From positions 1 through 5,750 of the forward strand of contig WFUL01000113.1 in NCBI GenBank assembly GCA_015484985.1: a stretch of 5,750 nt of DNA. Direction: 5' to 3'. This document shows, piece by piece, positions 1 through 5,750 of the stretch. Below the pieces are notes generated by a model that made no database searches, was not told the origin of the DNA, and saw only the letters and a list, made by a program, of their open reading frames with translations. The stretch comes from Anaerolineales bacterium. GTDB taxonomy: Bacteria; Chloroflexota; Anaerolineae; Anaerolineales; DRMV01. Both the position numbers and the translations under genes were made by a program. Position 1 is the first letter of the stretch; each line of letters starts with the position of its first letter.

Positions 1-21
1 TCAGATGTGTATAAGAGACAG
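1..21. other. Nextera/Tn5 transposase adapter remnant (sequencing artefact)
   Basis: Bases 3-21 read AGATGTGTATAAGAGACAG, exactly the 19-bp Tn5 mosaic end used in Nextera libraries. The TC before it matches the end of the Read 1 adapter (…GCGTC), so this is untrimmed library adapter rather than genome. Its complement encodes the telltale C-terminus LSLIHI followed by TGA. Its forward reading gives the equally telltale N-terminus MCIRDR. Genomic sequence starts at base 22. Confidence 0.98.
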
Positions 22-999
22 ACTACCAGAAGGTACGTTGGGGGCAAGGCGTACACCGGACACGGCAGGGGAGGGGCTGCAATACACCCCTTGGAGGGTG
101 AGAGCGCAGTTCAGACTCAAAGAACCACCACCCGTGGTGCTGCCGCTGTATGTGCCGCCTGCGGTGCTGCCGCCGGAAGCGTTACCACCTGTCGAACTGC
201 CAGCACCCCCAGAAGAGCCAGCAGTGCCACCTGTGGAACTACCTGCCGAACCGCTACTTGTGCCACCCGAAGAACCTCCGGAAGCGCTGCCACTGCTCCC
301 ACCTGTGGAGCCCCCAGCAGAGCCGCCGCTCGCGCTGCCACTGGACGCACCGCCTGCACTTCCACCCGCCGCGGCACCGCTGCTTCCCGAGGGTGTACCC
401 TGCTGTCCCTCCTCCTGAGCGACCTTTTGGGAGCAAGGTTTGATGACAATACGGAACCACTCCTCACCGGCTGGTCGTCGAGTGGTGGTGCCGTCGTCAT
501 GTCGGGCTAAGAAGGCATACTTGAGGATACCCGATTGGCCCTTTAGGATGTCCCCTGCCAGATCATCCAGTTTAGCTGAAAGACGAAAGACCTGGTCGTT
601 GATTTCCTCCAGGGGAATCAACCCTTGGTTGAGCAAACGGCCGTCCTCGGTTTCTAAACGATAAGCCAACGATATTTCCGTGGTGGTTTTGGGCAGGACC
701 GCAGCCAAATTGAGGCTCAATAAATTCGGCCAACAACCTTTCCCTCCCTTGCCTCCGTAATACACCACCAAAGGTCTTTCCGTGGTTTGTGTAGTCGACA
801 TGGAATTTTTGCTTTCTGGCGGCGGGGTGGCAGGAATGAATGTCGGTGAGGAATCGGGTGTGGGCGACTCTGATGAAGAGGAGATTTTGCCCGATGTCGG
901 TTGGGCAGGTAAGGAGATGAGTCCTTGACAGGCCAAAACCGTTGTCGTCAGCATCACCATCAATAGCCACTTGAGAGGATGGAAACGCATCCGAGGCAT
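22..999 (-). CDS. Secreted lipoprotein with Gly/Ser-rich stalk, 3'-truncated by the sequence end
   Basis: Hypothetical surface lipoprotein; I do not recognise a named family. Residues 1-24 form a lipoprotein signal peptide: a basic start (MPRMRFHPLK), a hydrophobic stretch, then lipobox VLAC with Cys24 as the lipidation site. Residues 31-75 are a Ser/Thr/Pro-rich linker. Residues 76-189 look like a compact, probably beta-rich domain bracketed by Cys89 (GKGCW) and Cys189 (IKPCS), which could form a disulfide. Residues 201-293 are an almost pure Gly/Ser/Ala/Thr stalk, followed by a stretch with Cys298 and Cys307 that may begin a second domain. The start at 999 is supported by GGGAGGG six bases upstream; Met4 is an alternative. 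The reading frame seems to end in LSLIHI-stop, but those codons lie in adapter, so only 326 residues are genomic and the true C-terminus is missing. The gene is less GC-rich than its neighbours. Confidence 0.85.
121..399 (-). repeat. Low-complexity Gly/Ser/Ala/Thr codon repeat in the lipoprotein gene
   Basis: This stretch codes residues 201-293 of the lipoprotein, built from irregular units such as SGGSAGG, SGSASGG, SSTGG and SGGTSSG. On the plus strand it appears as recurrent gcc/acc/tcc-rich words such as 'ccacctgtggaac' and 'ccggaagcgctgcca'. The units are degenerate at the base level, so this is a protein-level repeat rather than a clean tandem array. It probably acts as a flexible spacer between the membrane-proximal domain and whatever lies beyond the sequence end. 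Such stretches can collapse or expand in short-read assembly, so the exact length is uncertain. Confidence 0.85.
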
Positions 1000-1005
1000 A
1001 ATTTA

Positions 1006-1012
1006 CCCTCCC
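1006..1012 (-). promoter_or_regulatory. Shine-Dalgarno site of the lipoprotein gene
   Basis: The minus strand reads GGGAGGG, then TAAATT, then the ATG at 999. This strong site with 6-nt spacing favours MPRMRF over the internal Met4 as the start. Confidence 0.75.
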
Positions 1013-1046
1013 ATTTGGAAATGCTATCCACAATGTAGGGAGGATA

Positions 1047-1064
1047 CGTCAGGGAAGCGTCAGG
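1047..1064. repeat. Pair of CGTCAGG direct repeats, 11-bp period
   Basis: On the plus strand CGTCAGG occurs at 1047-1053 and again at 1058-1064, separated by GAAG, so the units repeat every 11 bp, about one helical turn. They lie 48-65 bases upstream of the lipoprotein ATG, and the second unit overlaps the aroE stop codon (1060-1062). Tandem half-sites with this period are typical of binding sites for OmpR/PhoB-type response regulators, so an operator for the lipoprotein gene is possible. No convincing promoter accompanies them, and chance is not excluded. Confidence 0.35.
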
Positions 1065-1926
1065 AGAACTGTTCCACGGCCTGTGCCATGGCGGGAAGCA
1101 CGACCCGGCTGGCAACCCCCGTCCAGCGCTCGAAGGCCAGGGCCGCCTGCCATACCAGCATCCCCAGGCCGTCGGCCGCGGGCAGGTTGGCCCGCCGGGC
1201 GGCCTTGATGAAGCGCGTTTCTCGGGGGTTGTAAACCAGGTCGTATACCACCCCTTGGGGCCAGGGACCCTCAACAGGCCAGGGGCTGGCCTGGATATGG
1301 GGATGCATTCCTACCGGCGTGGCGTTGACCAGGAGGACGGGCAGGTCCCTTTGAAACCAGGGGGCTTTAGGGTCGGTGCGGGCCTCCCAGGGATGGATGT
1401 GCACCGGGCCCAGCCCCTGCCGTTGAAAATGCCCGGCCAGGGCGCGCGCCTGTTCCATTCGTCGGGCCACCACGTGTGCCGGCCATCCCTGCTTCAACAA
1501 GGTATAGACCACAGCCCGAGCCGCACCACCCGCTCCCAGAACGAGCCCCCGCCAGGGGCCTTTCTGCACCACGGGCAGACGATGGCGAACGTCTTCCCAG
1601 AAACCTGCCGCGTCGGTGTTATGACCCACGACCCGCCCCCTCGTGGCGTATAACGTGTTCACCGCACCACAGGCCCGAGCCGCATCCGTCAGGTCGTCTA
1701 CCCAGGCCATCACCCGCTGCTTGTAAGGAATGGTCACATTCAGACCGTGCAGAAGGCCGCGACGCAAAGTCGCCAGCAACTGTGGAAGCCGCACATCTGC
1801 CTCAGAGGGCGGGACTTCAAAAAGGGAATACTCTCCTTTCAGGCCGGCCGCCCTCAACGCGGCCTGATGCAAGACGGGTGAGAGGCTGTGCTTTAGCGGG
1901 TAGCCGATGAGGCCAAAGTGGAACAT
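1060..1926 (-). CDS. aroE: Shikimate dehydrogenase (NADP-dependent)
   Basis: AroE catalyses the NADPH-dependent reduction of 3-dehydroshikimate to shikimate in the cytoplasmic chorismate (aromatic amino acid) pathway. The 288-residue product has the usual family length and all main motifs: SLSP (14-17) for substrate binding, NVTIPYK (63-69) with catalytic Lys69, Asn90, the NTDAAGF block (103-109) with catalytic Asp105, the Rossmann loop GAGGAA (131-136), NATPVGM (201-207), YDLVYNP (228-234) and the C-terminal Gln260 region. After the second Rossmann strand it has ARR (154-156) rather than the common NRT; the arginines could still hold the NADP 2'-phosphate. I start at MFHFGLIGYP because homology begins there. 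The frame is open for 35 codons further upstream but these overlap the preceding gene. The Shine-Dalgarno is weak (CAGG about 11 nt upstream), and the gene lies 49 nt after the lyase stop, so it is probably read from the lyase transcript. Confidence 0.96.
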   Translation of the reverse strand: MFHFGLIGYPLKHSLSPVLHQAALRAAGLKGEYSLFEVPPSEADVRLPQLLATLRRGLLHGLNVTIPYKQRVMAWVDDLTDAARACGAVNTLYATRGRVVGHNTDAAGFWEDVRHRLPVVQKGPWRGLVLGAGGAARAVVYTLLKQGWPAHVVARRMEQARALAGHFQRQGLGPVHIHPWEARTDPKAPWFQRDLPVLLVNATPVGMHPHIQASPWPVEGPWPQGVVYDLVYNPRETRFIKAARRANLPAADGLGMLVWQAALAFERWTGVASRVVLPAMAQAVEQFS

Positions 1927-1975
1927 CGTGGCACCGGCCTGTGTGTCGATTTGTGTCTGCCTTGTCTCATTTCGT

Positions 1976-3541
1976 CTATGTCGCTGGCGGCACCAACACA
2001 TCCAGGTAGAGGTAGAGCATGTCGTCCACAATGCTACGGAAGGGCAGGGAATTGGCCAGGCCGTAAATGGGCGCCATGCCTTCTTCCGTGGCCGGTTGGG
2101 CCTTCACCTCTTCTACGGCTTCCCTCAGGTCGTGCAAGAAGCGCTTGGCCAAGCCGGGCAGGGTGTGCCGCAGGGTGACCGCGATGTGGACCGCGGGCGG
2201 TCGTTGCAGGCCGTTCAGGCTCCATCCCCGGCGGGTCATGGCGTCCATCACCCGATAGATATCCACCTGGTCCGAGGTGAAGGCGATAACCCAAAGAGGG
2301 TCACCCAGCACCCGCAGTTCCGGGATGGCCTCGATACCCTCACGGATTTCCCCGGCCGTTTCGAGGATGCGTCGAGCGGCTTCCAGGTAGCCCTGCTCTC
2401 CCATGTGCACCATCACGGCCCAGGCAATGGCCAGCAACGCGCCGGGACGGCTCCCGGCCATGGTCGAGGAGGCGTACAGCCCGCCGGGCCAGTCCGTGGC
2501 CGTGAAGTACTGGTAACGTCGCAGTTCCGGTGTACGATAGAGAATCACCGACGTCCCCTTGGCCGCGTAGCCGTATTTGTGGGTGTCAATGGAGATGGAC
2601 GTCACCCCGGGGACGCGGAAGTCCCATGGAGGCACGGGATAACTCAACCGTTCGGCCCAGGGGAGGATGAACCCACCCAGACACGCGTCGGTGTGGAAGC
2701 CAATTCCCCGCTCCCGGGCCAGGGACGCGAGTTCGGGGATGGGGTCAATGACCCCATGGGGAAAGCCGGGCGCGGAACCGACCAACAGGATGGTATTGGG
2801 CGTGATGGCCCGGCGCATCGCGTCCACATCGGCCCGGTAGTCCGGTCCCACAGGTACCCGCACGGCCCGCACGCCAAAGTACTGGGCTGCTTTGTCAAAG
2901 GCCGGATGCGCGCTCTCGGGGAGCACCATCTCCGGATGAAGGATGCCCTTCGTCGCTCGAGCCCAGTCCCGATACGTCTTCACGGCCATGAGGATGCTTT
3001 CGGTGCCGCCCGAGGTCACGTTGCCGCAGATACGGGCCGCGGGGTCCTCCCGCATGGCCGCTTCCGCGCCGGCCATCCGGGCGACCATGGCTACGATTTC
3101 CGCCTCGAACTTGACCGCACTGGGCCAGAGGTCCGGGTGTAGCGGGTTACTCTGGGAATGGAGCGCATACACGCGGTGCAGGAAGTCCATCCATTCGGGA
3201 TCACCGTGGTACACCGCTCCCGAGGCGTACCCTTCCTGCCAACGGGGCGCTTCCCGTCGCGCCAGCCCTTCCAGAACACGCAGCACTTCCTCCTGTGGCA
3301 GGCCCTCTGCAGGCAGATGAAGGAATTTGGGCACCGCAGGGTCCTGGTCGTAAGGATGCAACTCCCGGCGCAGCATCTCGGCCACACGACGAAATTGGGC
3401 TTGCAGCATACGGCGCACCGCAGGCAGACGACGCACCCATGGCTCCAACCATCGGGCCAGCCACTGGGGAAGGGAGGAAAAGGCCGGCATCTCCGGGCCC
3501 GGGGCAGATGCATAGGAAGTCGGGGATGTGGAATCCGACAT
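1976..3541 (-). CDS. PLP-dependent sphingosine-1-phosphate lyase-like enzyme
   Basis: This is a fold-type I PLP enzyme of the group II decarboxylase superfamily, closest by eye to sphingosine-1-phosphate lyases. Those cleave phosphorylated long-chain bases into phosphoethanolamine and a fatty aldehyde. Supporting blocks in the 521-residue product: GAVYHG (109-114), a SNPLHPDLWPS block (131-141), SGGTES (177-182) for cofactor phosphate binding, HTDAC (283-287) with the ring-pairing Asp285, and DTHKYGY (319-325) with Lys322 as the expected Schiff-base lysine. GLYASSTMAGSRPG (354-367) and the C-terminal GMAPIYG (488-494) also resemble lyases of this group. Unlike the eukaryotic membrane enzyme it has no N-terminal transmembrane segment, so it should be soluble, as known bacterial members are. 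The start at 3541 is set by GTGAGG eight bases upstream; the frame stays open 106 codons further but runs over the ACT gene. The natural substrate is unproven; another phosphorylated amino alcohol or decarboxylation of an amino acid is possible. Confidence 0.88.
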   Translation of the reverse strand: MSDSTSPTSYASAPGPEMPAFSSLPQWLARWLEPWVRRLPAVRRMLQAQFRRVAEMLRRELHPYDQDPAVPKFLHLPAEGLPQEEVLRVLEGLARREAPRWQEGYASGAVYHGDPEWMDFLHRVYALHSQSNPLHPDLWPSAVKFEAEIVAMVARMAGAEAAMREDPAARICGNVTSGGTESILMAVKTYRDWARATKGILHPEMVLPESAHPAFDKAAQYFGVRAVRVPVGPDYRADVDAMRRAITPNTILLVGSAPGFPHGVIDPIPELASLARERGIGFHTDACLGGFILPWAERLSYPVPPWDFRVPGVTSISIDTHKYGYAAKGTSVILYRTPELRRYQYFTATDWPGGLYASSTMAGSRPGALLAIAWAVMVHMGEQGYLEAARRILETAGEIREGIEAIPELRVLGDPLWVIAFTSDQVDIYRVMDAMTRRGWSLNGLQRPPAVHIAVTLRHTLPGLAKRFLHDLREAVEEVKAQPATEEGMAPIYGLANSLPFRSIVDDMLYLYLDVLVPPAT

Positions 3542-3549
3542 GATGAAAA

Positions 3550-3555
3550 CCTCAC
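3550..3555 (-). promoter_or_regulatory. Shine-Dalgarno site of the lyase gene
   Basis: The minus strand reads GTGAGG, eight bases (TTTTCATC) before the ATG at 3541. It fixes MSDSTSP as the start and argues against the 106-codon upstream extension of the same open frame. Confidence 0.65.
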
Positions 3556-3579
3556 TAAGCGTCGGGGACGTCTGAGGAA

Positions 3580-3585
3580 AGTATA
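3580..3585 (-). promoter_or_regulatory. Candidate -10 box of a promoter for the lyase gene
   Basis: The minus strand shows TATACT, five of six matches to the bacterial -10 consensus, within an AT-rich patch in the 65-nt gap after the ACT gene. It would start a transcript near 3573 with a leader of about 30 nt. No good -35 hexamer sits 16-18 bp upstream, so the call rests mainly on the -10 box and its location. The leader holds a small inverted repeat, CGTC-GGG-GACG on the plus strand (3560-3570). Confidence 0.45.
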
Positions 3586-3606
3586 AACCAGAAAATCGAG
3601 TCAGAG

Positions 3607-3987
3607 TTAGCCGCCCACGATAACCTCGTGCCCGGCCGCCTGCAGGGCCCGTAACGCCTTTTCCACGTTTTCCTGCTGCACCAAAATGTAGTCGGTGTCG
3701 TACGTGGAAAGGACGAAAACGCTGACCCCGGCTCGGGTCAGGGGCTCCAGCAAGGAAGCCAGCACCCCCACCAGGTCGAAAGACAGGGGACCCTGGACTT
3801 CCAGGGCGCGCCATCCCCGGCTTGCCGGCACCTCGGTGGGGAGGTACCGGGCCGGGCACACCACGGAGAGTTCGTGTGGGGTGCGAATCACGGCGACCAG
3901 GGGCCCGCCTTTTGCCCAGGGAGGTGTTTCCTCCTGAGGAGCGAGGCGAGCAATGGCCAGTTCGTGGGGAAGAAGGGTGAGCCTCAT
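3607..3987 (-). CDS. ACT-domain protein (ACT_7/CASTOR-type), probable amino-acid-binding regulator
   Basis: A 126-residue cytosolic protein of the small bacterial ACT-domain family formerly called DUF2241. ACT domains typically bind amino acids or other small ligands and control enzymes allosterically; the target of this stand-alone family is not known. Recognisable blocks: the start MRLTLLPHELAIARL, IRTPHELSVVCP (34-45), RGWRALEVQGPLSFDLVGVL (57-76), and the hallmark FVLSTYDTDYILV (91-103) before the closing helix and strand. The length suits two tandem ACT-like units. The start is set by homology and by its ATG overlapping the kinase stop in an ATGA junction (3984-3987), which implies translational coupling. 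A longer open frame running into the kinase gene is not used. Coupling suggests that it works with, or is made in fixed ratio to, the kinase, but no direct interaction can be read from sequence. Confidence 0.9.
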   Translation of the reverse strand: MRLTLLPHELAIARLAPQEETPPWAKGGPLVAVIRTPHELSVVCPARYLPTEVPASRGWRALEVQGPLSFDLVGVLASLLEPLTRAGVSVFVLSTYDTDYILVQQENVEKALRALQAAGHEVIVGG

Positions 3988-5570
3988 GGTTTCTGCCGGC
4001 GGTACCAGCCCTTCAGGCGGCGGTAGGCATCGAGAAAGGCCCGAAATTTCTCTTCGTACACTCGACGATGACGGGGATTTGGGGAATATACCGCTTTCAC
4101 GGGTACGTGGGCGGCCATGTCTTCCAACCGCGTCATTCCCAGGGCAAGGCCCGCGAGCAGGGCTACCCCTCGTACGCCCGCCAGGTCGGGTTCCTCGACC
4201 TGGGCGATAGGCCGGTCCAGGACGTCGGCCAGAATCTGGCTCCACAGGTCGGAACGGGCGCCCCCGCCGATGAAGCGGATGGTCTCAAAACGCCGGCCTG
4301 CGAACTTCTCCACGTAGCCCAACAACCAGCGCAGGTTGAGGGCCACGCCTTCCAGCACGGCCCGGGCCACTTCGGCCCGTCCGACGCCTAAGGAAAGACC
4401 CAGGAAGCCACCCCGGATGTCAGGGTCCTCCACCGGTGTGCGTTCGCCATAAAGCCAGGGGAAGAAGGTCACCCCGCGGGCTCCGGGCGGTGCCTGGGCC
4501 GCGAGGGCGTCCATACGCTTGTAGGCATCCTCGGGCGCGGGGCAGGTGCCCAGAGGGTCTTCACCGTAGAAGAAGGCGTCCCGCAGGAAGGTCAAGCTCG
4601 CACCCGCGGTTTCCTGCTCGTTGGCGATGAAGTATCGGCCCGGTACGGCCGCGGGCAGGGAGGCCATGTTGTGGAAGAGGTCTGTTTTCTTGAAAGGCAC
4701 ATGACAGGTAATCCAGGAGGACGTGCCAATGTAAATGTGAGGCTCGTAATCCTGGACCGCGCCCGAACCCAGGGCCGGGGCCTGTACGTCGGGCGTACCC
4801 ATGACCACCGGGATTCGGGGTGGCAGCCCCAGTTCCTCCGCGGGTTTGGGGAGCAGTGGACCCAGCACGTGGGTGGTGGGATAGAGGTCCGGGAGTTTCT
4901 CTCGTTCCAGGCCGGCCATTTGTAACAGGCGCGGGTGGTAATCCACATGGTCGATGTGTCGGTTGTCCGTCACCCAATGGAGCACGATGGTGGCGTAGTC
5001 GGAGGCGAACTTCCCTGTGAGACGCAGGTTGATGTAGTCCTTAGGTTCCAGGAACTTGTACGCGGCTCGGTAGACCTCGGGTTTCTCATGCTTCAGGAAA
5101 AGAATGTGGGCGATGGAGTCCTTGCCTGAATGGGCGGGAATACCCCCGGTGAGGCGAATCCACCAGAAGAGTTGAGAGAGGCCGTAACCTTCCACAGAGG
5201 GGAAGCCCCCGGTGATTTCCCGCACGTAAGGTGCGCCCCGGGTGTCCATCCAGATGATGGCCGGGTGAAGGGGTTCCCCTTTCGGGTCCACGGCGACGGT
5301 TCCGGACCAGTGTGTGCTACACGCAATCGCGATGACCTGCTGTTGGGCCTCAGGGATTTCGCTCAGCATCCGTCGTACCAATCGGGTAATGACCGACCAC
5401 CAGTCCCTGGGGTCCTGCTCCGCTCCCCCACCGGGAAGGAAGTGGGTAGGCGTGGCATCGGTCTCCCGCACATGGGCGACGATCCGGCCCTGGGGCGTCA
5501 CCAGGGCCACTTTACACGCGGTGGTGCCCAGGTCGATAGCCAGGATAAGTGGAGAGGCAGGGGCACGCAT
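3984..5570 (-). CDS. FGGY-family carbohydrate kinase, xylulokinase-like
   Basis: An ATP-dependent sugar or polyol kinase of 528 residues, the usual size for this family, with both actin-like lobes present. The N-terminal lobe shows IDLGTT (12-17) for phosphate contact, EQDPRDWW (51-58) and the substrate-loop block WMDTRG (107-112). Between the lobes lies GTPDVQAPALGSG (258-270), where Asp261 aligns with the expected catalytic base. IGTSSW (281-286) is the ATP-phosphate loop. The C-terminal lobe has PWLYGERTP (371-379), the FGGY-signature region around 388-420, and IGGGARSDLWSQILADV (434-450), as in xylulokinases. The substrate cannot be assigned: D-xylulose is the default guess, but related kinases act on other ketoses and polyols, and no isomerase or transporter is in view. 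I start at MRAPASPL because GGAGG lies nine bases upstream and homology begins soon after. An in-frame ATG 36 codons earlier lacks family-like sequence. Confidence 0.93.
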   Translation of the reverse strand: MRAPASPLILAIDLGTTACKVALVTPQGRIVAHVRETDATPTHFLPGGGAEQDPRDWWSVITRLVRRMLSEIPEAQQQVIAIACSTHWSGTVAVDPKGEPLHPAIIWMDTRGAPYVREITGGFPSVEGYGLSQLFWWIRLTGGIPAHSGKDSIAHILFLKHEKPEVYRAAYKFLEPKDYINLRLTGKFASDYATIVLHWVTDNRHIDHVDYHPRLLQMAGLEREKLPDLYPTTHVLGPLLPKPAEELGLPPRIPVVMGTPDVQAPALGSGAVQDYEPHIYIGTSSWITCHVPFKKTDLFHNMASLPAAVPGRYFIANEQETAGASLTFLRDAFFYGEDPLGTCPAPEDAYKRMDALAAQAPPGARGVTFFPWLYGERTPVEDPDIRGGFLGLSLGVGRAEVARAVLEGVALNLRWLLGYVEKFAGRRFETIRFIGGGARSDLWSQILADVLDRPIAQVEEPDLAGVRGVALLAGLALGMTRLEDMAAHVPVKAVYSPNPRHRRVYEEKFRAFLDAYRRLKGWYRRQKP

Positions 5571-5579
5571 GGGGAGGTG

Positions 5580-5584
5580 CCTCC
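5580..5584 (-). promoter_or_regulatory. Shine-Dalgarno site of the kinase gene
   Basis: The minus strand has GGAGG nine bases before the ATG at 5570, which decides the start. It is flanked on both sides by CCTCC words (5573-5577 and within 5585-5590), but these are too close to form a normal hairpin loop with it. Confidence 0.65.
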
Positions 5585-5726
5585 GGGAGGGGTTGGCGAT
5601 ATTGTACTCGAAGTTGGGCCTGGTGTTGAGGAGTTTAGTTATGGGGTTTTGGGGTGTAGGGTACATGGCTACACGCAATCTTTTACTCGAACACCATACC
5701 CGAACGCATCCTCCCGTCAGAAGTTG

Positions 5727-5734
5727 AGTATAAT
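5727..5734. promoter_or_regulatory. Candidate -10 region readable on both strands
   Basis: The plus strand contains a perfect TATAAT (5729-5734), and the minus strand of the same site reads TATACT (5732-5727). Read leftward, it could drive the kinase with a leader of about 150 nt, but its -35 box would fall at or beyond the window edge. Read rightward, it could serve a divergent gene outside the window, but no -35 hexamer is evident at 5705-5713. Direction is undecided. The remaining sequence between 5585 and 5726 shows no convincing gene, hairpin or riboswitch. Confidence 0.35.
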
Positions 5735-5750
5735 GGAGACGACTTTCCCC

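Noticed and set aside
121..399. Possible CRISPR-like or satellite repeat in the stalk-coding stretch
   Set aside because: The units are irregular and in frame with a Gly/Ser protein stalk, with no constant repeat and unique spacers.
5..510. Plus-strand open frames starting MCIRDR and MYKRQ over the lipoprotein gene
   Set aside because: Both start inside the Nextera adapter and run antisense to the low-complexity stalk; the N-termini are recognised adapter artefacts.
1907..3142. A 411-codon plus-strand open frame
   Set aside because: It is antisense to aroE and the lyase, both of which have strong family motifs, and its translation shows no domain. Long antisense frames are common in GC-rich DNA.
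3542..3859. Upstream extension of the lyase by 106 residues
   Set aside because: It overlaps the ACT gene, is Pro/Gly/Arg-rich noise, and a good ribosome site precedes the 3541 start.
3988..4245. Upstream extension of the ACT protein into the kinase gene
   Set aside because: The family's conserved start is MRLTLLPHE, and the ATGA overlap explains initiation there.
5573..5590. CCTCC words flanking the kinase GGAGG as a possible ribosome-site-masking hairpin or riboswitch
   Set aside because: The loops would be zero to two bases, too short to fold, and no other aptamer-like structure is visible in the leader.
5571..5678. Kinase start 36 codons upstream (MRVAMYPT)
   Set aside because: The extra residues have no family similarity and the ribosome site lies just before the 5570 start.
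5605..5691. TACTCGAA repeated at 5605-5612 and 5684-5691
   Set aside because: An 8-mer repeat in about 180 bases is not unlikely by chance, and the 79-bp spacing fits no clear operator design.
5665..5727. A 20-codon plus-strand frame (MATRNLLLEHH)
   Set aside because: It is very short, overlaps the candidate promoter region, and shows no coding signal beyond an AGGG a few bases upstream.

Overview
This 5.75 kb window looks like the end of a short-read (probably metagenomic) assembly from a GC-rich bacterium. Five genes, all read leftward on the minus strand, fill almost all of it. A Chloroflexota (Anaerolineae-like) source is my best guess. It rests on the GC content, the Ser/Thr/Pro-rich linker after the lipobox of the lipoprotein, and the gene mix. 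No rRNA or other taxonomic marker is present, so this is weak inference.

Layout from right to left, in the direction of transcription: (1) about 180 nt of leader or intergenic DNA with a candidate promoter at the right edge; (2) an intact FGGY-family carbohydrate kinase (5570-3984), xylulokinase-like but of uncertain substrate; (3) a 126-residue ACT-domain protein (3987-3607), whose ATG overlaps the kinase TGA in an ATGA junction; (4) a 65 nt gap with a good -10 box; (5) an intact PLP-dependent enzyme that reads as a soluble bacterial sphingosine-1-phosphate lyase homologue (3541-1976); (6) shikimate dehydrogenase AroE (1926-1060); (7) a secreted lipoprotein with a long Gly/Ser/Ala/Thr stalk (999-22), cut off by the sequence end.

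The first 21 bases are not genomic. They are the Tn5/Nextera transposase adapter (mosaic end plus two bases of the Read 1 adapter). The apparent stop codon and last six residues of the lipoprotein are encoded by adapter, so the gene is really 3'-truncated.

Functionally, the kinase and ACT protein form one translationally coupled pair. The lyase, aroE and perhaps the lipoprotein may form a second co-directional unit with short gaps (49 and 60 nt). The genes do not form one obvious pathway: sugar phosphorylation, a probable amino-acid-sensing domain, cleavage of a phosphorylated amino alcohol, aromatic amino acid synthesis, and a surface protein. I saw no tRNA, rRNA, CRISPR array, insertion sequence or clear intrinsic terminator. 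I do not see a convincing undescribed system here. The most interesting points are the bacterial S1P-lyase homologue, the kinase-ACT coupling, and a pair of 7-bp direct repeats with 11-bp period before the lipoprotein gene.
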